Of a stretch of 64,000 nucleotides of DNA, positions 63,967 through 64,000 are shown piece by piece. Made by a program: the position numbers and the translations under genes. Source of the stretch: Streptomyces flavofungini (GTDB taxonomy: Bacteria; Actinomycetota; Actinomycetes; Streptomycetales; Streptomycetaceae). The stretch's first letter is position 1; each line of letters opens with the position of its first letter. The stretch is from positions 4,724,501 through 4,788,500 of the forward strand of contig NZ_CP128846.1 of NCBI RefSeq assembly GCF_030388665.1, written 5' to 3'. The notes under the pieces are model-generated. The model made no database searches, was not told the origin of the DNA, and saw only the letters and a program-made list of their open reading frames with translations.

Positions 63967-64000
63967 TCACTCGAAGCGCGCCGCGAGCAGCACCACGTCC
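63967..64000 (-). CDS. C-terminus of a PP2C/SpoIIE-type phosphatase (start beyond window)
   Basis: The minus strand ends with DVVLLAARFE and a TGA at 63967-63969. This DDVVLL-type ending is characteristic of PP2C/SpoIIE-like phosphatase domains. Only ten codons are inside the window, so the identification is tentative. Confidence 0.5.
   Translation of the reverse strand, partial: DVVLLAARFE

Overview
The window is a stretch of core chromosome from a high-GC actinomycete, almost certainly a Streptomyces. The evidence is the strong G/C third-position bias, frequent GTG starts, the morphogenesis pair ssgR-ssgA, perfect GTTTCACGTGAAAC (ParB/parS) sites, a 16-bp Rex operator before cydA, and an actinobacterial cydA-cydB-cydCD operon. 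The order ssgR-ssgA ... thiC ... hisC-cydA-cydB-cydCD ... serS-pheA-dtpA-copper genes matches what I recall of the oriC-proximal core of S. coelicolor. The parS sites and two DnaA-box clusters agree with an origin-proximal position. I noticed no TTA (bldA-dependent) codon in the genes I read, but this was not exhaustive.

Layout. 1-4.7 kb: a MarR regulator (cut by the window edge) divergent from an MFS exporter, a GlcG/HbpS-type protein, a GNAT acetyltransferase with a membrane protein, and a HAD phosphatase. 5-8.2 kb: a flavohaemoprotein with a long disordered N-terminus, a Nudix hydrolase and a LysR regulator. 8.3-10.9 kb: a coupled operon of holin-like membrane protein, low-molecular-weight tyrosine phosphatase and a PLP gamma-family enzyme, divergent from a cupin. 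11.2-13 kb: a DUF5326 protein and the sporulation pair ssgR-ssgA. 13-19.3 kb: a YibE/F membrane protein, TPP riboswitch plus thiC, a TerD-VWA fusion and a two-helix membrane protein. 19.5-22.4 kb: a metallophosphoesterase and a LacI regulator. 22.8-34.6 kb: hisC, the Rex-controlled cytochrome bd operon, a DevS-like histidine kinase, an M23 peptidase and a Cof-type HAD phosphatase.

34.7-41.3 kb: an LLM oxidoreductase, a hypothetical protein, a small DnaA-box cluster, a MerR regulator, and a tightly coupled three-gene unit (M24 peptidase fold; alpha/beta hydrolase-SDR fusion resembling mycobacterial EphD; PF10118-like metal-dependent hydrolase). 41.6-45.2 kb: two ATPase/permease pairs of ABC-2 type in one operon. 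46-49.8 kb: a second Cof-type HAD phosphatase coupled to serS, a 0.7-kb intergenic region with a strong DnaA-box cluster, and pheA. 49.9-56.5 kb: a six-gene extracytoplasmic copper-handling run (membrane protein, YcnI, Sco, PCuAC, CopC-CopD, Dyp peroxidase DtpA). 56.7-64 kb: an anti-sigma-like ATPase, a coding remnant, a QorB/HxlR redox pair, a MocR regulator carrying two copies of a dispersed repeat, an AhpD-like protein, an MFS gene broken by an amber codon, an M24 Xaa-Pro aminopeptidase and the tail of a PP2C-like gene.

The items most worth a second look are the serS-pheA DnaA-box cluster, parS sites that double as translation starts, the coupled EphD-like operon, the 39-bp repeat inserted twice in the mocR coding sequence, the amber-interrupted MFS gene, the 14-17-bp minisatellites at gene ends, and an isolated 19-codon ORF with a strong ribosome binding site. 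Nothing here looks like a complete, previously unknown defence or biosynthetic system; the region is mostly housekeeping.
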